DNA of 64,000 bases from Stenotrophomonas ginsengisoli (GTDB lineage Bacteria > Pseudomonadota > Gammaproteobacteria > Xanthomonadales > Xanthomonadaceae): positions 116,517 to 180,516 of the forward strand of contig NZ_LDJM01000021.1 of the NCBI RefSeq assembly GCF_001431485.1. The letters are read 5' to 3'. Of this stretch, positions 41,999 through 52,009 are shown in pieces. The notes under the pieces were generated by a model. The model was not told the DNA's origin. It saw only the letters and a list, made by a program, of their open reading frames with translations, and did not search any database. Position numbers and translations under genes: made by a program. Numbering within the stretch: the stretch's first letter is position 1; the number at the start of each line of letters is the position of its first letter.

Positions 41999-43005
41999 CA
42001 GACGGTTCTTCCAAGGGTTTCAAACAAAAGGGATTGTGCGCTGGAATGGCGGGCATCGGCGAGCAGGCCGCCCCAGCCCAGGGCGCCACGGCCCAGCAGC
42101 GCGGCCACCGCAGCCGTATTCAGGGGGCGCCCCTGCACCGCCTCCAGGGCCGGTTCGACCAGCTCCGGATGGCAGACCAGGACCAGGTCGCAGCCGGCAT
42201 CCAGATGCGCATGCACGCGGGCGGCCACACCACCGGCCTGGAACGAGGCGGCCATGCCGATGTCATCGGAGACCACCACGCCACGGAAGCCGAGTTCACC
42301 GCGCAGGATCTCGTTGATCCAGCGCGCCGAGCAGCCGGCCGGCTTGTCATCGACCTGCGGGTAGACCACGTGGGCCATCATCACCGCGTCGGCACCGGCG
42401 GCAATACCGGCCGCGAACGGAATCAGGTCGTGCTCGCGCAGCTGCTGCAGCGAACGCTCATCGCGGGCAATGTCGACATGGGTGTCTTCCAGCACCGTGC
42501 CATGGCCGGGGAAATGCTTCAGGGTGGCCGGCATGCCGGCCTCGTGCATGCCGGCCACGTACGCGGCCAGACACTGCGACACCACCTGCGGGTCGGCATG
42601 GAAAGCACGGTTGCCGATGGCCCGGTTGCCATGGCCCAGATCGGCCACCGGGGCAAAGCTCAGGTCCAGGCCACTGGCGCGGATCTCGCTGGCCATCAGC
42701 CAGGCATGCTCGCGCACCCGGGCCAGGGTGGCGGCGGCATCCTGGTCGAAATCGGCGGCCAGCTGCTGCAGCGGCGGCAGCGCGCTGTAACCGTCGCGGA
42801 AACGCTGGACCCGGCCACCTTCCTGATCCACCGCCACCAGCAACGGGCGCGGGCTGGCGGCACGGATGGCGGCGGTCAGTTCTGCCACCTGCTGGCGCGA
42901 AGCAAAATTGCGCGCAAACAGGATCACCCCGGCCACGGCCTGGTGTTGCAGCCATTGCCGCTCGGTGGCGGTCAGTTCGGTCCCGGCGACGCCGATCACC
43001 AGCAT
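41998..43005 (-). CDS. nagZ: Beta-N-acetylhexosaminidase NagZ
   Basis: 335 residues from the ATG at 43005 (MLVIGVAGTELTATERQWLQ), with GGAG upstream. Glycoside hydrolase family 3: VDQEGGRVQRFRD, the GlcNAc-binding KHFPGHGTVLEDTHVD and the nucleophile Asp in FRGVVVSDDIGM. It removes GlcNAc from anhydro-muropeptides in the cytoplasm, a step in cell-wall recycling that also produces AmpR signals in AmpC-bearing bacteria. Its stop overlaps the hpt start, so the two are co-translated. A 70-bp gap follows the upstream DsbA-fold gene. Confidence 0.94.
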   Translation of the reverse strand: MLVIGVAGTELTATERQWLQHQAVAGVILFARNFASRQQVAELTAAIRAASPRPLLVAVDQEGGRVQRFRDGYSALPPLQQLAADFDQDAAATLARVREHAWLMASEIRASGLDLSFAPVADLGHGNRAIGNRAFHADPQVVSQCLAAYVAGMHEAGMPATLKHFPGHGTVLEDTHVDIARDERSLQQLREHDLIPFAAGIAAGADAVMMAHVVYPQVDDKPAGCSARWINEILRGELGFRGVVVSDDIGMAASFQAGGVAARVHAHLDAGCDLVLVCHPELVEPALEAVQGRPLNTAAVAALLGRGALGWGGLLADARHSSAQSLLFETLGRTV

Positions 43006-43075
43006 TTGCGGATTCTCCAGTACAGCCGCACCGGTCGGTGCGGTCGGCCATTGTCGCAGATGCGGCCAGCCCCTG

Positions 43076-43774
43076 TCAGAGGCTGCAAGCGCCCGGCCCG
43101 CAAGCCTGTGCGCCAGGTTCAGCCACCGCTGGTGCCAGCTCGGCGGCAATCTGGCGCAGGGCCTGCACGAAGCCGGCCACCGGCTGCGCGCCGGCGATGG
43201 CCCAGCGCTGGTTGATCACGAAAGTCGGCACCGAGCGGATCCCGGCCTGCTGGCCCTGGGCCATTTCGGCCTGCAACTCAGCCAGCCCCTGGTCACTGCC
43301 CTGCCAGTCCTGCACCTGCGCCGCATCCAGGCCAGCGGCAGCGCCGGCAGCCATCAGCACCTGGATATCGGCCAGGTTCTGGCCATGGGCAAAGTGGGCA
43401 CTGAACAGGGCCTCGGCCACGGCGTGGACATCGGCTCCCTGCGCCTGCGCCTGCTGCAGCAGACGATGCGCCGGCAAGGTACTGACCTTGACCTGCCCCT
43501 GGCTGAAATCCATGGCCAGGCCATCGGCGCGGGCCTGGGCCTGGACGTTGGCCAGCAACTGCTCGGTGCGCTGCGCGCCGCCGAACTTGGCCTCATACGC
43601 CTGGCGCAACGGCACCGGCATCAGACCGGCTGTCGGATCAAGCTGGAAGGCGCGCCAGTTCACCTGCACCGGGCCGAACTGCGGGCCCAGTTCGGCCAGT
43701 GCCGCCTGCAGGCGGTGCTTGCCGATCCAGCAATACGGGCAGGCCAGGTCGGACCAGATATCAATGGTGATCAC
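43076..43774 (-). CDS. DsbA-family oxidoreductase (FrnE-like)
   Basis: 232 residues from the ATG at 43774 (MITIDIWSDLACPYCWIGK). A redox motif Cys-Pro-Tyr-Cys near residue 12-15 sits at the start of a DsbA/FrnE thioredoxin fold, with the inserted helical domain and the cis-Pro segment VPTFVIN. No signal peptide, so cytoplasmic. It has an unusual C-terminal tail ending GPGACSL. FrnE proteins are disulphide isomerase-like; an exact partner is unknown. 39 bp upstream lies the CYTH gene on the same strand. Confidence 0.88.
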   Translation of the reverse strand: MITIDIWSDLACPYCWIGKHRLQAALAELGPQFGPVQVNWRAFQLDPTAGLMPVPLRQAYEAKFGGAQRTEQLLANVQAQARADGLAMDFSQGQVKVSTLPAHRLLQQAQAQGADVHAVAEALFSAHFAHGQNLADIQVLMAAGAAAGLDAAQVQDWQGSDQGLAELQAEMAQGQQAGIRSVPTFVINQRWAIAGAQPVAGFVQALRQIAAELAPAVAEPGAQACGPGACSL

Positions 43775-43813
43775 AGCACCCTCCTCGGGCAGTGGCAGGC
43801 AGCCAGGACCGCA

Positions 43814-44317
43814 TCAACCGCGTTCGGCCGCACTCCAGCGGCTGTACGGGCGATCGGCCAGGGCCAGGTTGTAGTAACGCTGCTCGTCGGTGACTTCCGC
43901 GCCGGCCCAGACCGGCTTGGCAAAGGCCTCATCGGGGTGGTCCAGCTCGATCTCGGCCACCACCAGGCCAGCGTTGTCACCCAGGAACTCATCCACTTCC
44001 CACAGGTGCAGGCCCACCTGGACCAGGTGCCGGCGCTTGTGCACCAGGCCACCGACACACAGTTCCAGCAACTGCCGCGCATCGGCCACCGGCAACGGGT
44101 ATTCGAACTCCTGCCGGCTGTGGCCAAGCTCGCGCGACTTGATGTTCAAGCGTGCCGATTCACCCTCGATGCGCACGCGCACCGAGGCCTTCTGGGTACC
44201 CGATTCAATCGCACCGACATCATTGAGATAGCCCTGGGCCATCTCGATCACCGCATGGGCCTGGGTCTTCCAGGCGTCAGCGGTGACCAGGAACTTGCGT
44301 TCGATCTCGATGGCCAT
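43814..44317 (-). CDS. CYTH-domain phosphohydrolase
   Basis: 167 residues from the ATG at 44317 (MAIEIERKFLVTADAW). The ExExK signature is EIERK. Alternating charged beta-strand residues (ASVRVRIEGESARLNIKS, QEFEYPL, LWEVDEFLGDNAGLVVAEIE) line the triphosphate tunnel. The family includes thiamine triphosphatases and inorganic triphosphatases; the short stand-alone form here suggests the latter. It begins 4 bases after the rlmD stop, so it is probably co-transcribed. Class IV adenylate cyclase activity is a less likely alternative. Confidence 0.9.
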   Translation of the reverse strand: MAIEIERKFLVTADAWKTQAHAVIEMAQGYLNDVGAIESGTQKASVRVRIEGESARLNIKSRELGHSRQEFEYPLPVADARQLLELCVGGLVHKRRHLVQVGLHLWEVDEFLGDNAGLVVAEIELDHPDEAFAKPVWAGAEVTDEQRYYNLALADRPYSRWSAAERG

Positions 44318-44321
44318 CGGC

Positions 44322-45659
44322 TCAGCGCTTCTCGAACACGGCAATCGATTCAACGTGGGCGGTATGCGGGAACATGTCCATCGCACCGGCACTGACCAGG
44401 GTATAGCCGCGCTCGTTGACCAGATAGCCGGCATCGCGGGCCAGCGAGCCCGGGTGGCAGCTGACATACACAATGCGCTTGAACTGCTCCAGCGGCAGCT
44501 GCTGCAGCACGTCGATGGCGCCGGAGCGCGGCGGATCCAGCAGCAGCTTGTCAAAGCCCTGCTTCATCCACTCGGCGTTGCGCTGGTCCTGGGTCAGGTC
44601 GGCAGCGAAGAATTCGGCGTTGTCCAGGCCGTTGCGCTGGGCATTTTCACGGGCACGAGCCACCAGGCCGGCATCACCTTCCACACCCACCACCTGGGCC
44701 ACACCACGCGCCAGCGGCAGGGTGAAGTTGCCCAGGCCGCAGAACAGGTCCAGCACGCGTTCGCCGGGCTGGGCATCGAGCAGTTCCATGGCGCGCTGGA
44801 TCATGGCCACATTGAGCTTGGCGTTGACCTGGATGAAGTCCAGCGGACGGAACACCAGCTCCACATTCCACGGTGCCAGGTGGAAGGACAGCTCCGCGCC
44901 GGCTTCCGGCCACAGCGGGTGCACGGTTTCATTGCCACCGGGCTGCAGGTAAATGGCAAAGCCATGCTCCTGGGCAAAGCCCACCCAGGCGGCCTTGTCG
45001 GCGTCGCTCAGCGGCTGCAGGTGGCGCACGGTCAGGGCAATGGCGGCATCACCACCGATGAACTCGACCTGCGGGATATCGCGCTTGCCGTCCAGGGTTT
45101 CGATGAAGGCCGACAGCACCGCCACCTTGGTCCCGATTTCCGGGATCACGGTATGGCACTGGCTGATGTCGGCCACAAAACGCGGGTCCAGCTCGCGGAA
45201 GCCGACCAGGGTCTTGTCCTTCTTTTCCACCCGGCGCACCGAAAAACGTCCCTTGCGGCGGTAGCCCCAGCTCTCGCCAACCAGGGCCGGCAGCACCTCA
45301 CCCGGGCTGACATGGCCAATACGCTGCAGGTTGTCCATCAGCACGCGCTGCTTGGCCACGATCTGCTGGTCTTCGTCCAGGTGCTGCAGCACGCAGCCGG
45401 CGCACACGCCGAAATGCTCGCAACGCGGCTGCACCCGGTACGGCGACGGGGTGACCACCTCCACCGTGCGGGCTTCGTCAAAGTGGCGGCTGACCGCGCT
45501 CTGCACGGCCATCACCGTCTCGCCCGGCAACGCCCCGGTAATGAAGGTGACCTTGCCGCCCTCGCCATCACGGCGGGCGACACCACGCCCATCGTGGCTC
45601 AGATCCAGGATCTCGGTCTGGAAGGGGGTCTTGTCAATACGGGAGCGGGATCGGGCCAC
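44322..45659 (-). CDS. rlmD: 23S rRNA (uracil-C5)-methyltransferase RlmD
   Basis: 445 residues if started at the GTG at 45659 (reading ARSRSRIDKTPFQTEIL after Met, close to the family start); an ATG at 45692 would add 11 residues. A TRAM domain at the N-terminus is followed by Fe-S cysteines in CEHFGVCAGC, the SAM-binding LDLFCGLGNFTLPLA and the catalytic Cys in IVYVSCHPGSLARD. It methylates U1939 of 23S rRNA, as E. coli RumA. The CYTH gene follows after 4 bp. It is divergent from the receiver-Hpt gene. Confidence 0.92.
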   Translation of the reverse strand: MARSRSRIDKTPFQTEILDLSHDGRGVARRDGEGGKVTFITGALPGETVMAVQSAVSRHFDEARTVEVVTPSPYRVQPRCEHFGVCAGCVLQHLDEDQQIVAKQRVLMDNLQRIGHVSPGEVLPALVGESWGYRRKGRFSVRRVEKKDKTLVGFRELDPRFVADISQCHTVIPEIGTKVAVLSAFIETLDGKRDIPQVEFIGGDAAIALTVRHLQPLSDADKAAWVGFAQEHGFAIYLQPGGNETVHPLWPEAGAELSFHLAPWNVELVFRPLDFIQVNAKLNVAMIQRAMELLDAQPGERVLDLFCGLGNFTLPLARGVAQVVGVEGDAGLVARARENAQRNGLDNAEFFAADLTQDQRNAEWMKQGFDKLLLDPPRSGAIDVLQQLPLEQFKRIVYVSCHPGSLARDAGYLVNERGYTLVSAGAMDMFPHTAHVESIAVFEKR

Positions 45660-45762
45660 GGCGATACAGGAACTGAACAAAAGGGGGGCCATTGTCGCAG
45701 ATGCCACCTGCCGGCGTTGCACGCGCACAGCCAGTGCCACAGAATTGACACAGCTGAAATGG

Positions 45763-46470
45763 ATGACAGCCATGCAAGACCCCACCACACCCCCGCTCCG
45801 TCTGCTGCTGGTCGAAGATGACCTGGTCAGCCGCAGTTTCCTGCAGGCTGTACTGGAAAGCCTTCCCGCCCAGGTGGACTGGGCCGCCACTGCGCACGAG
45901 GCGCAGGCCCTGGCCGCGACGCACGAGCATGCCTTGTGGTTGATCGATGTGAACCTGCCCGACGGCCGCGGCAGTGACCTGCTGGCCAGCCTGCGCCGGC
46001 GTGCGGCCGATACCCCGGCCCTGGCCCATACCGCCGACCTCAGTCCGGTCCTGGCCACGCAACTGCGCGCGGACGGCTTTGCCGACGTGCTGGTCAAGCC
46101 ATTGGGCCGTCAGGCCCTGCTCGATGCCGTGCGCACCGCCCTGCCTGCTGCGCGCCAGGCCAGCGAAAACCTGCCGACCTGGGATGAGCAGCGCGCATTG
46201 TCGGCATTGAACGGGCAGCAATCCCACATCAAGGCCCTGCGTGACCTGTTCATGGGCGAACTGCCCAGCGTGCGCAATGCGATCAGCCAGGCCATGGCCA
46301 GCGAGGATGCCGGCCAGCTGCGCCAGCAATTGCACCGCCTGCAGGCCAGCTGCGGCTTCGTCGGTGCGGCCCGCCTCGGCGCTGCCGCGGCCCAGTTGCA
46401 GCAGCAACCGCACAACCACCACGCCCGCAACAATCTCAACCAGGCCATCCAGCAACTGCTGGGCCAGTGA
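45763..46470 (+). CDS. Receiver plus Hpt phosphotransfer protein
   Basis: 235 residues from the ATG at 45763 (a second ATG at 45772 is possible). The receiver domain (~10-125) has acidic Glu18-Asp19-Asp20, phospho-acceptor Asp62 in LIDVNLPDG and Lys112 in VKPLG. The C-terminal Hpt domain carries His191 in LHRLQASCGFVGAARLG. No kinase domain, DNA-binding or enzymatic output is present, so it is a phosphorelay relay or sink that must work with a kinase encoded elsewhere. It stands alone between divergent rlmD and converging recO. Confidence 0.88.
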   Translation: MTAMQDPTTPPLRLLLVEDDLVSRSFLQAVLESLPAQVDWAATAHEAQALAATHEHALWLIDVNLPDGRGSDLLASLRRRAADTPALAHTADLSPVLATQLRADGFADVLVKPLGRQALLDAVRTALPAARQASENLPTWDEQRALSALNGQQSHIKALRDLFMGELPSVRNAISQAMASEDAGQLRQQLHRLQASCGFVGAARLGAAAAQLQQQPHNHHARNNLNQAIQQLLGQ

Positions 46471-46483
46471 ACCCCGCCGGCGT

Positions 46484-47209
46484 TCAGCGCGCCAGGCTGG
46501 TGGCCATCTGCCAGGATTGCAGCCCGCGCGGCCCCAGGTGATGGGCCAGCAGGCCGCGCATCGGCAGGCGCAGGCTGGCCAAGGCGCTCGGATCCGGACA
46601 GCGGTCAGCGGCCAGGGCCAACAGCGCGCCCCCCTCCACCACCGGATCACGGCTAGCGGCCGGGGCAAGACATACCCCACGCTCGGCATCCAGGCGGTAG
46701 CAGGCATCGGCCTGCAGCGCCTGGCCATGGTCATCACAGGACAGATCCATGCCGATGCCCAGCCCGGCCAGCAGGTCACGCTCGAAACGGCGCAGGGCCC
46801 AGGCCAGACCACGCCCCTCGCCCAACTGCTCACGCACCTCGGCATAAGCCCGGTACAGGTCGGGCAGCGGGTCCTGGCGCGGCACCAAGCGCAGGACCAG
46901 TTCGTTGACATAAAAGGCCGGCAGCAAGGCCGGCCCGAGCATGCGCGGTGCGGTATCCAGTGCCTCGGCACTGCGCAACTGGCCCAGTTCGCCTTTGGGC
47001 ACATAGCCCAGCCCCAGCCATTGCCAGGGTTGCAACGCCGCCCGCAGCGGCTGCGCGCGCGACGCGGAAAGGCCGCGGGCAATGATGCCCAGGCGGCCAT
47101 GGCGTGAACTGAGCACTTCCACCAGCAGGCTGGTTTCGCGCCACGGCCGGGTGTGCAGGACAAAGGCCGGCGTCTGCACCAGCTGTGCACTGGCATCCAC
47201 ACCGGCCAC
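46484..47209 (-). CDS. recO: DNA repair protein RecO
   Basis: 241 residues from the GTG at 47209. N-terminal OB-fold (AFVLHTRPWRETSLLVEVLS, RHGRLGIIARGLSASRAQPL), helical C-terminal half. RecO loads RecA on SSB-coated gapped DNA with RecR. It starts 7 bases after the era stop and is the last gene of the lepB-rnc-era-recO run, a standard order in gammaproteobacteria. It converges with the receiver-Hpt gene. Confidence 0.92.
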   Translation of the reverse strand: MAGVDASAQLVQTPAFVLHTRPWRETSLLVEVLSSRHGRLGIIARGLSASRAQPLRAALQPWQWLGLGYVPKGELGQLRSAEALDTAPRMLGPALLPAFYVNELVLRLVPRQDPLPDLYRAYAEVREQLGEGRGLAWALRRFERDLLAGLGIGMDLSCDDHGQALQADACYRLDAERGVCLAPAASRDPVVEGGALLALAADRCPDPSALASLRLPMRGLLAHHLGPRGLQSWQMATSLAR

Positions 47210-47216
47210 GGCAGGC

Positions 47217-48113
47217 TTACTCGTAACCGAAGGCCTTCAGTGCGGATTCGTCATCCGACCAGCCTTCACGCACGCGCACCCAGGTTTCCAGGAAGACCTT
47301 GGCGCCGAACAGACGCTCCATCTGGATACGTGCCTTGGCGCCGATTTCCTTCAGGCGGATACCGCCCTTGCCGATCACGATCGCCTTCTGGCCTTCGCGC
47401 TCGACCCAGATCACCGCACCGATGCGCAGCAGGTTGCCGTCCTCGGCAAAACGCTCGATCTCCACCGTGGTGGCATAGGGCAATTCTTCGCCGAGCTGGC
47501 GCATCAACTGCTCGCGCACCAGTTCGCCGGCCAGGAAACGCTGGCTGCGATCGGTGATTTCGTCCTCGCCGAACATCGGCGGGGCCAGCGGCAGCAGGGC
47601 CATCACGTCCTTGACCAGGGCTTCCAGACCCTTGTGCTTCTGCGCCGAAATCGGGTGCACGGCGGCAAAGTTGCGCCCTTCGCTGATCTGCGCAATGAAC
47701 GGCAGCAGTTCACCCTTTTCCTTGATCCGGTCAATCTTGTTGACCACCAGCACCACCGGGATGCCGGCGTCCTCGAGCACCTTGCAGGCCAGGCCGTCCT
47801 CTTCGTCCCAGCGCCCGGCCTCGATCACCAGCAGGCCCACGTCCACGCCTTCCAGCGCACCACGGGCGGCGCGGTTCATGACCCGGTTCATCGCCCGCTT
47901 CTGCACCTTGTGCAGCCCGGGGGTGTCGACCATCACCAGCTGCCCTTCCGGGAAGGTGGCAATACCCAGCAGGCGGTGCCGGGTGGTCTGCGGACGGTTG
48001 GAGACGATGCTCACCTTGGCCCCGACCAGGGCGTTGGTCAGGGTGGATTTGCCGACATTGGGCCGGCCGATGACGGCAACGCTGCCGCAACGATGATTCG
48101 GGTTGTCGCTCAC
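47217..48113 (-). CDS. era: GTPase Era
   Basis: 298 residues from the GTG at 48113, which overlaps the rnc stop (GTGA). G1 motif [10 protein letters not shown]3 DTPG, G4 NKID, then a C-terminal KH domain with [14 protein letters not shown]. It binds the 3' end of 16S rRNA and helps assemble the 30S subunit. The N-terminal extension that would result from earlier in-frame codons has no family match. The tight overlap with rnc links RNase III and Era expression. Confidence 0.96.
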   Translation of the reverse strand: MSDNPNHRCGSVAVIGRPNVGKSTLTNALVGAKVSIVSNRPQTTRHRLLGIATFPEGQLVMVDTPGLHKVQKRAMNRVMNRAARGALEGVDVGLLVIEAGRWDEEDGLACKVLEDAGIPVVLVVNKIDRIKEKGELLPFIAQISEGRNFAAVHPISAQKHKGLEALVKDVMALLPLAPPMFGEDEITDRSQRFLAGELVREQLMRQLGEELPYATTVEIERFAEDGNLLRIGAVIWVEREGQKAIVIGKGGIRLKEIGAKARIQMERLFGAKVFLETWVRVREGWSDDESALKAFGYE

Positions 48114-48769
48114 TTCGGTTCCAGTAGGGCCAGGGCAGCAGCGGCTGCCTGTTGCTCGGCGATGCGCCGCGAGGTTCCCTCGCCTTCGCTCGCCAGGGTC
48201 GGATCGACGAGGGTACACCGCACATGGAAGTGCTTGGCGTGATCGTCGCCGGACTCGGAAATCAGTTCATAGTGTGGCAGGGGTTTCTGCCGGGCCTGCA
48301 GCCATTCCTGCAGCCGGGTCTTGGGGTCCTTGTCCGGCTTGCCGGTCGCCGGCAACGCGGCAATGGACGCCTCGAACCAGGGCAGCACCACCTGGCGGCA
48401 GGCGTCAAAACCGGCATCCAGGTAGATCGCCGCGATCACCGCCTCCACCGCATCGGCCAGGATCGAATCACGACGGAAACCGCCGGACTTCAATTCCCCC
48501 GGGCCCAGCACCAGACGCGGGCCCAGCTCCAGCTGACGCGCAATCACCGCCAGTGCACCCTCGCACACCAGGGTCGAGCGGGCACGCGTGAGTGCCCCCT
48601 CGTCGGCCTTGGGCCAACGCTCGAACAGGGTCTGCGCCACCAGCATGTTGACGATGCTGTCGCCCAGAAACTCCAGGCGCTCGTTGTGCGGCACCCCGGC
48701 GCTGCGATGACGCAGCGCCTGTGCCAGCAGGGCCGGATCGGCAAAACGATGGCTGATCCGGTCCTTCAT
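48110..48769 (-). CDS. rnc: Ribonuclease III
   Basis: 219 residues from the ATG at 48769 ([20 protein letters not shown]); a GTG at 48790 inside the DUF4845 gene is possible. The RNase III signature [15 protein letters not shown] with catalytic Glu and Asp is present; the double-stranded RNA-binding domain is at ~145-219 ([20 protein letters not shown] ... [14 protein letters not shown]). It cleaves rRNA precursor and other double-stranded RNA. It is translationally coupled to era. Confidence 0.95.
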   Translation of the reverse strand: MKDRISHRFADPALLAQALRHRSAGVPHNERLEFLGDSIVNMLVAQTLFERWPKADEGALTRARSTLVCEGALAVIARQLELGPRLVLGPGELKSGGFRRDSILADAVEAVIAAIYLDAGFDACRQVVLPWFEASIAALPATGKPDKDPKTRLQEWLQARQKPLPHYELISESGDDHAKHFHVRCTLVDPTLASEGEGTSRRIAEQQAAAAALALLEPK

Positions 48770-48779
48770 GTAAATCTGT

Positions 48780-49157
48780 TTAGTTGCCACCGCTTCGCGT
48801 CAGCTCCTGCTCTGCCTCGAAATGGCCAACCACGTCCAGGTTGCCCATCATCGGCTTGCGGACTTCGTAGTTGACCTTCATTTTCCAACCACCGGCGATG
48901 CGTTCGAACTTCACATCACGCGGCTTCACACTGTCGGAGTAGCTCATGTCCAGGCGGCGGAAGAACAGGTCCTGGGCACGCGCCGGATCCATGTTGCCAC
49001 TGCCCGGCTCACCGGCCACGCCCTTCATTGCACTCTTGACCGCATAGAACTCCTGGTACATCGGCAACAGCTTCATGCCGACGAACAAGGCAAAACCCAC
49101 CACCACCAGGATGGCCAGAAAGGACGTCAAGGTGATGCCCTGCTGCTTGCGATTCAT
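48780..49157 (-). CDS. DUF4845 membrane protein
   Basis: 125 residues. [17 protein letters not shown] leads one N-terminal membrane helix (~8-28), then a small soluble domain with [12 protein letters not shown] and [18 protein letters not shown]. The N-terminal GITLTSF resembles a type IV pilin-like start. Always found between lepB and rnc in xanthomonads and pseudomonads; function unknown. 35 bp downstream of lepB and 10 bp upstream of rnc. Confidence 0.88.
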   Translation of the reverse strand: MNRKQQGITLTSFLAILVVVGFALFVGMKLLPMYQEFYAVKSAMKGVAGEPGSGNMDPARAQDLFFRRLDMSYSDSVKPRDVKFERIAGGWKMKVNYEVRKPMMGNLDVVGHFEAEQELTRSGGN

Positions 49158-49192
49158 CTCATCTTTCCCCGGAGAAACGGCCAGCGGCCGCG

Positions 49193-50008
49193 TTATTGAA
49201 TGCGTGTCCCGATGCGCGAGGCATCAAAACTCCCCTTGCAGAACCAGTCCTGGCAATTGAGCCAGATCACGAAGGCCTTGCCGCGCAGCAGCTGGTCGGG
49301 CAGGAAGCTGGTCTGGGTCCAGAAACGGCTGTCCTCGCTGTGGTCGCGGTTGTCGCCCATCACAAAGTATTGCCCTTCCGGCACGACCCAGTCCCCCTGG
49401 CCGAACGGATGCACGAAGCGCTGGTCTTCCAGCACAGTGTGCTCCCGACCGGGCAGGTTCTCCACCAGCAGCGACTTGCCGGTCATGTCCGCCCCCGGCC
49501 CCTGGCCAACATAACTGCCCTTGAGCTGGTAGGTCACCGGCTCGCCGTTCAGGTACAGGGTATTGCCGTGGAAGCCAACGCGGTCGCCGGGCAGGCCGAC
49601 AATGCGCTTGATCCAGTTCTGGTCCGGGTCATGCGGCGGCTTGAACACCACCACATCGCCCCGCTCCGGTTCCCAGGTGGGGATGAACTTGGCATTGGTG
49701 ATGGGCAGGCGCAGGCCGTAGGAGAACTTGTTGACCAGGATGAAATCGCCGATCAGCAGGTTGGGCATCATCGAGCTGGACGGGATGCGGTACGGCTCGG
49801 CAATGAAGCTGCGCACCACCAGCACCACCGCCAGCACCGGGAAGAAGGAGCGTGACCAGTCCAGCAGGACCGGCTCGCTGCCATCGTCAAGCAGACCGGC
49901 CGAGGCCAGACGGCGCTTGCGCCAGTACAGGCGGTCAAACAACAGCACCAAGCCAGAGCCCAGGGTCAGCACGACCAGCGCGATCTCGAAAAACTTGAAC
50001 AGTTGCAT
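49193..50008 (-). CDS. lepB: Signal peptidase I
   Basis: 271 residues from the ATG at 50008. Two N-terminal membrane helices (~4-24 and ~58-78). Catalytic Ser in PYRIPSSSMMPNLLIGD, catalytic Lys in WIKRIVGLPGDRVG, and the conserved C-terminal GQYFVMGDNRDHSEDSRFW. It removes signal peptides from exported proteins at the inner membrane. 56 bp downstream of lepA, the usual pair. Confidence 0.96.
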   Translation of the reverse strand: MQLFKFFEIALVVLTLGSGLVLLFDRLYWRKRRLASAGLLDDGSEPVLLDWSRSFFPVLAVVLVVRSFIAEPYRIPSSSMMPNLLIGDFILVNKFSYGLRLPITNAKFIPTWEPERGDVVVFKPPHDPDQNWIKRIVGLPGDRVGFHGNTLYLNGEPVTYQLKGSYVGQGPGADMTGKSLLVENLPGREHTVLEDQRFVHPFGQGDWVVPEGQYFVMGDNRDHSEDSRFWTQTSFLPDQLLRGKAFVIWLNCQDWFCKGSFDASRIGTRIQ

Positions 50009-50064
50009 GCAGGTTCCTTGTCACCATCGAGCCCTGCCCCGGAAGGCCGGGGCAAGTGCCAGGC

Positions 50065-51873
50065 TTACTTGTTGTCCATCTGCAGCACGGCCAGGAAGGC
50101 TTCCTGCGGAATTTCCACACGGCCGACCTGCTTCATGCGCTTCTTGCCTTCCTTCTGCTTTTCCAGAAGCTTCTTCTTGCGCGAAACGTCGCCACCATAG
50201 CACTTGGCCAGCACGTTCTTGCGCATGGCCTTGACCGTGGTACGGGCTATGATCTGGGCGCCGACGGCGGCCTGGATGGCCACGTCGAACTGCTGGCGTG
50301 GGATCAGGTCCTTCATCTTCTCGCACAGCTCGCGGCCGCGGCGGTCGGCATGGCTGCGGTGCACGATCAGCGACAGGGCGTCGACCTTGTCACCGTTGAT
50401 CAGCACGTCCACGCGCACGAACGGGCCGGCGTCAAAGCGTACGAAATGGTATTCCAGCGAGCCGTAGCCACGGCTGACCGACTTGAGCTTGTCGAAGAAA
50501 TCCAGCACCACTTCGGCCATCGGCAGCTCGTAGCTGATCTGCACCTGGCTGCCCATGTAGTTGATGCCCATCTGGGTACCGCGTTTTTCCTCGCACAGCT
50601 TGATGATGCTGCCGATGTAGTCCTCGGGGGTGAGGATGTTGGCGCGGATGATCGGCTCGCGGATTTCATCCACGGTATTGATCGGCGGCAGCTTGGCCGG
50701 GTTGTCCATCATCACGATGGAGCCGTCGCTCTTGAGCACCTCGTAGACCACGGTCGGCGCGGTGCTGATCAGGTCCAGGTTGTACTCGCGCTCCAGACGC
50801 TCCTGCACGATTTCCATGTGCAGCATGCCCAGGAAGCCGCAACGGAAGCCGAAGCCCATCGCCTCGGAGCTTTCCGGCTCGAAGCGCAGGGCGGCATCGT
50901 TCAGGCGCAGCTTGTCCAGCGCTTCGCGCAGGTCCGGGTAGTCCTCGGCATCGACCGGGAACAGGCCGGCGAACACGCGCGGCTGCATTTCCTGGAAGCC
51001 GGGCAGCGGTTCCGGGGCCGGGTCGGCCAGCAGGGTCAGGGTGTCGCCGACCGGCGCGCCGTGCACGTCCTTGATCGAGGCATTGATCCAGCCCACCTCG
51101 CCGGCGCGCAGGGACTTGGTTTCCTTGCGCTTGGGGGTGAACACGCCGACCTTGTCGACCTGGTGCCAGCGCCCGGTGGACATCACCTGGATCTTGTCAC
51201 CAGCCTTGATCTCGCCCTGCATCACGCGCACCAGCGAGACCACGCCCAGGTAGTTGTCAAACCAGGAGTCGATGATCAGCGCCTGCAGCTTGTTGCTGCC
51301 ACGGTCGGCCGGCGGCGGGATGCGGTGCACGATGGCCTCCAGCACCTCTTCCATGTTCAGGCCGGTCTTGGCCGACACGGCCACCGCGTCGGAGGCATCA
51401 ATGCCGATCACTGCCTCGATCTCGCTCTTGGCGCGGTCGATGTCGGCGGTGGGCAGGTCGATCTTGTTGATCACCGGCACCACTTCCAGGCCCTGCTCGA
51501 TGGCGGTGTAGCAGTTGGCCACCGACTGCGCTTCCACGCCCTGGGCGGCATCGACCACCAGCAGCGCACCCTCGCAGGCGGCCAGCGAGCGGCTGACTTC
51601 ATAGGAGAAGTCCACATGCCCGGGGGTGTCGATGAAATTCAGGTAATAGGTCTGGCCGTTGCGGGCGGTGTAAGGCACCGACACCGACTGCGACTTGATG
51701 GTGATGCCGCGCTCGCGCTCGATCGGGTTGGAGTCCAGCACCTGGGCCTCCATCTCGCGCGCCTGCAGGCCACCGCACATCTGGATGATCCGGTCGGCAA
51801 GGGTGGACTTGCCGTGGTCAACGTGGGCAATGATGGAGAAATTGCGGATGAACTGCATCGAATCGTGGGACAT
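50065..51873 (-). CDS. lepA: Elongation factor 4 (LepA)
   Basis: 602 residues from the ATG at 51873 ([18 protein letters not shown]); the ATG five codons later is an alternative. G1 HVDHGKST, the DTPGHVDF switch and NKIDLP are present, together with the EF4-specific C-terminal domain ending [20 protein letters not shown] ribosomal back-translocase active in stress and initiation. Downstream of mucD with 136 bp between, head of the lepA-lepB pair. Confidence 0.97.
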   Translation of the reverse strand: MSHDSMQFIRNFSIIAHVDHGKSTLADRIIQMCGGLQAREMEAQVLDSNPIERERGITIKSQSVSVPYTARNGQTYYLNFIDTPGHVDFSYEVSRSLAACEGALLVVDAAQGVEAQSVANCYTAIEQGLEVVPVINKIDLPTADIDRAKSEIEAVIGIDASDAVAVSAKTGLNMEEVLEAIVHRIPPPADRGSNKLQALIIDSWFDNYLGVVSLVRVMQGEIKAGDKIQVMSTGRWHQVDKVGVFTPKRKETKSLRAGEVGWINASIKDVHGAPVGDTLTLLADPAPEPLPGFQEMQPRVFAGLFPVDAEDYPDLREALDKLRLNDAALRFEPESSEAMGFGFRCGFLGMLHMEIVQERLEREYNLDLISTAPTVVYEVLKSDGSIVMMDNPAKLPPINTVDEIREPIIRANILTPEDYIGSIIKLCEEKRGTQMGINYMGSQVQISYELPMAEVVLDFFDKLKSVSRGYGSLEYHFVRFDAGPFVRVDVLINGDKVDALSLIVHRSHADRRGRELCEKMKDLIPRQQFDVAIQAAVGAQIIARTTVKAMRKNVLAKCYGGDVSRKKKLLEKQKEGKKRMKQVGRVEIPQEAFLAVLQMDNK

Positions 51874-52009
51874 GGGCGGCGGCGTGGCGAAGCGTCGTCA
51901 AAGATAACGGGGCATTATCGCACGCCTGCTGGCTGGCCGCTGCCCCGCCTGTACCGGACAGTCACACAGGGCCCGGGCTTCCCTGCCCGGATCCTGTGCC
52001 CACCACCTC

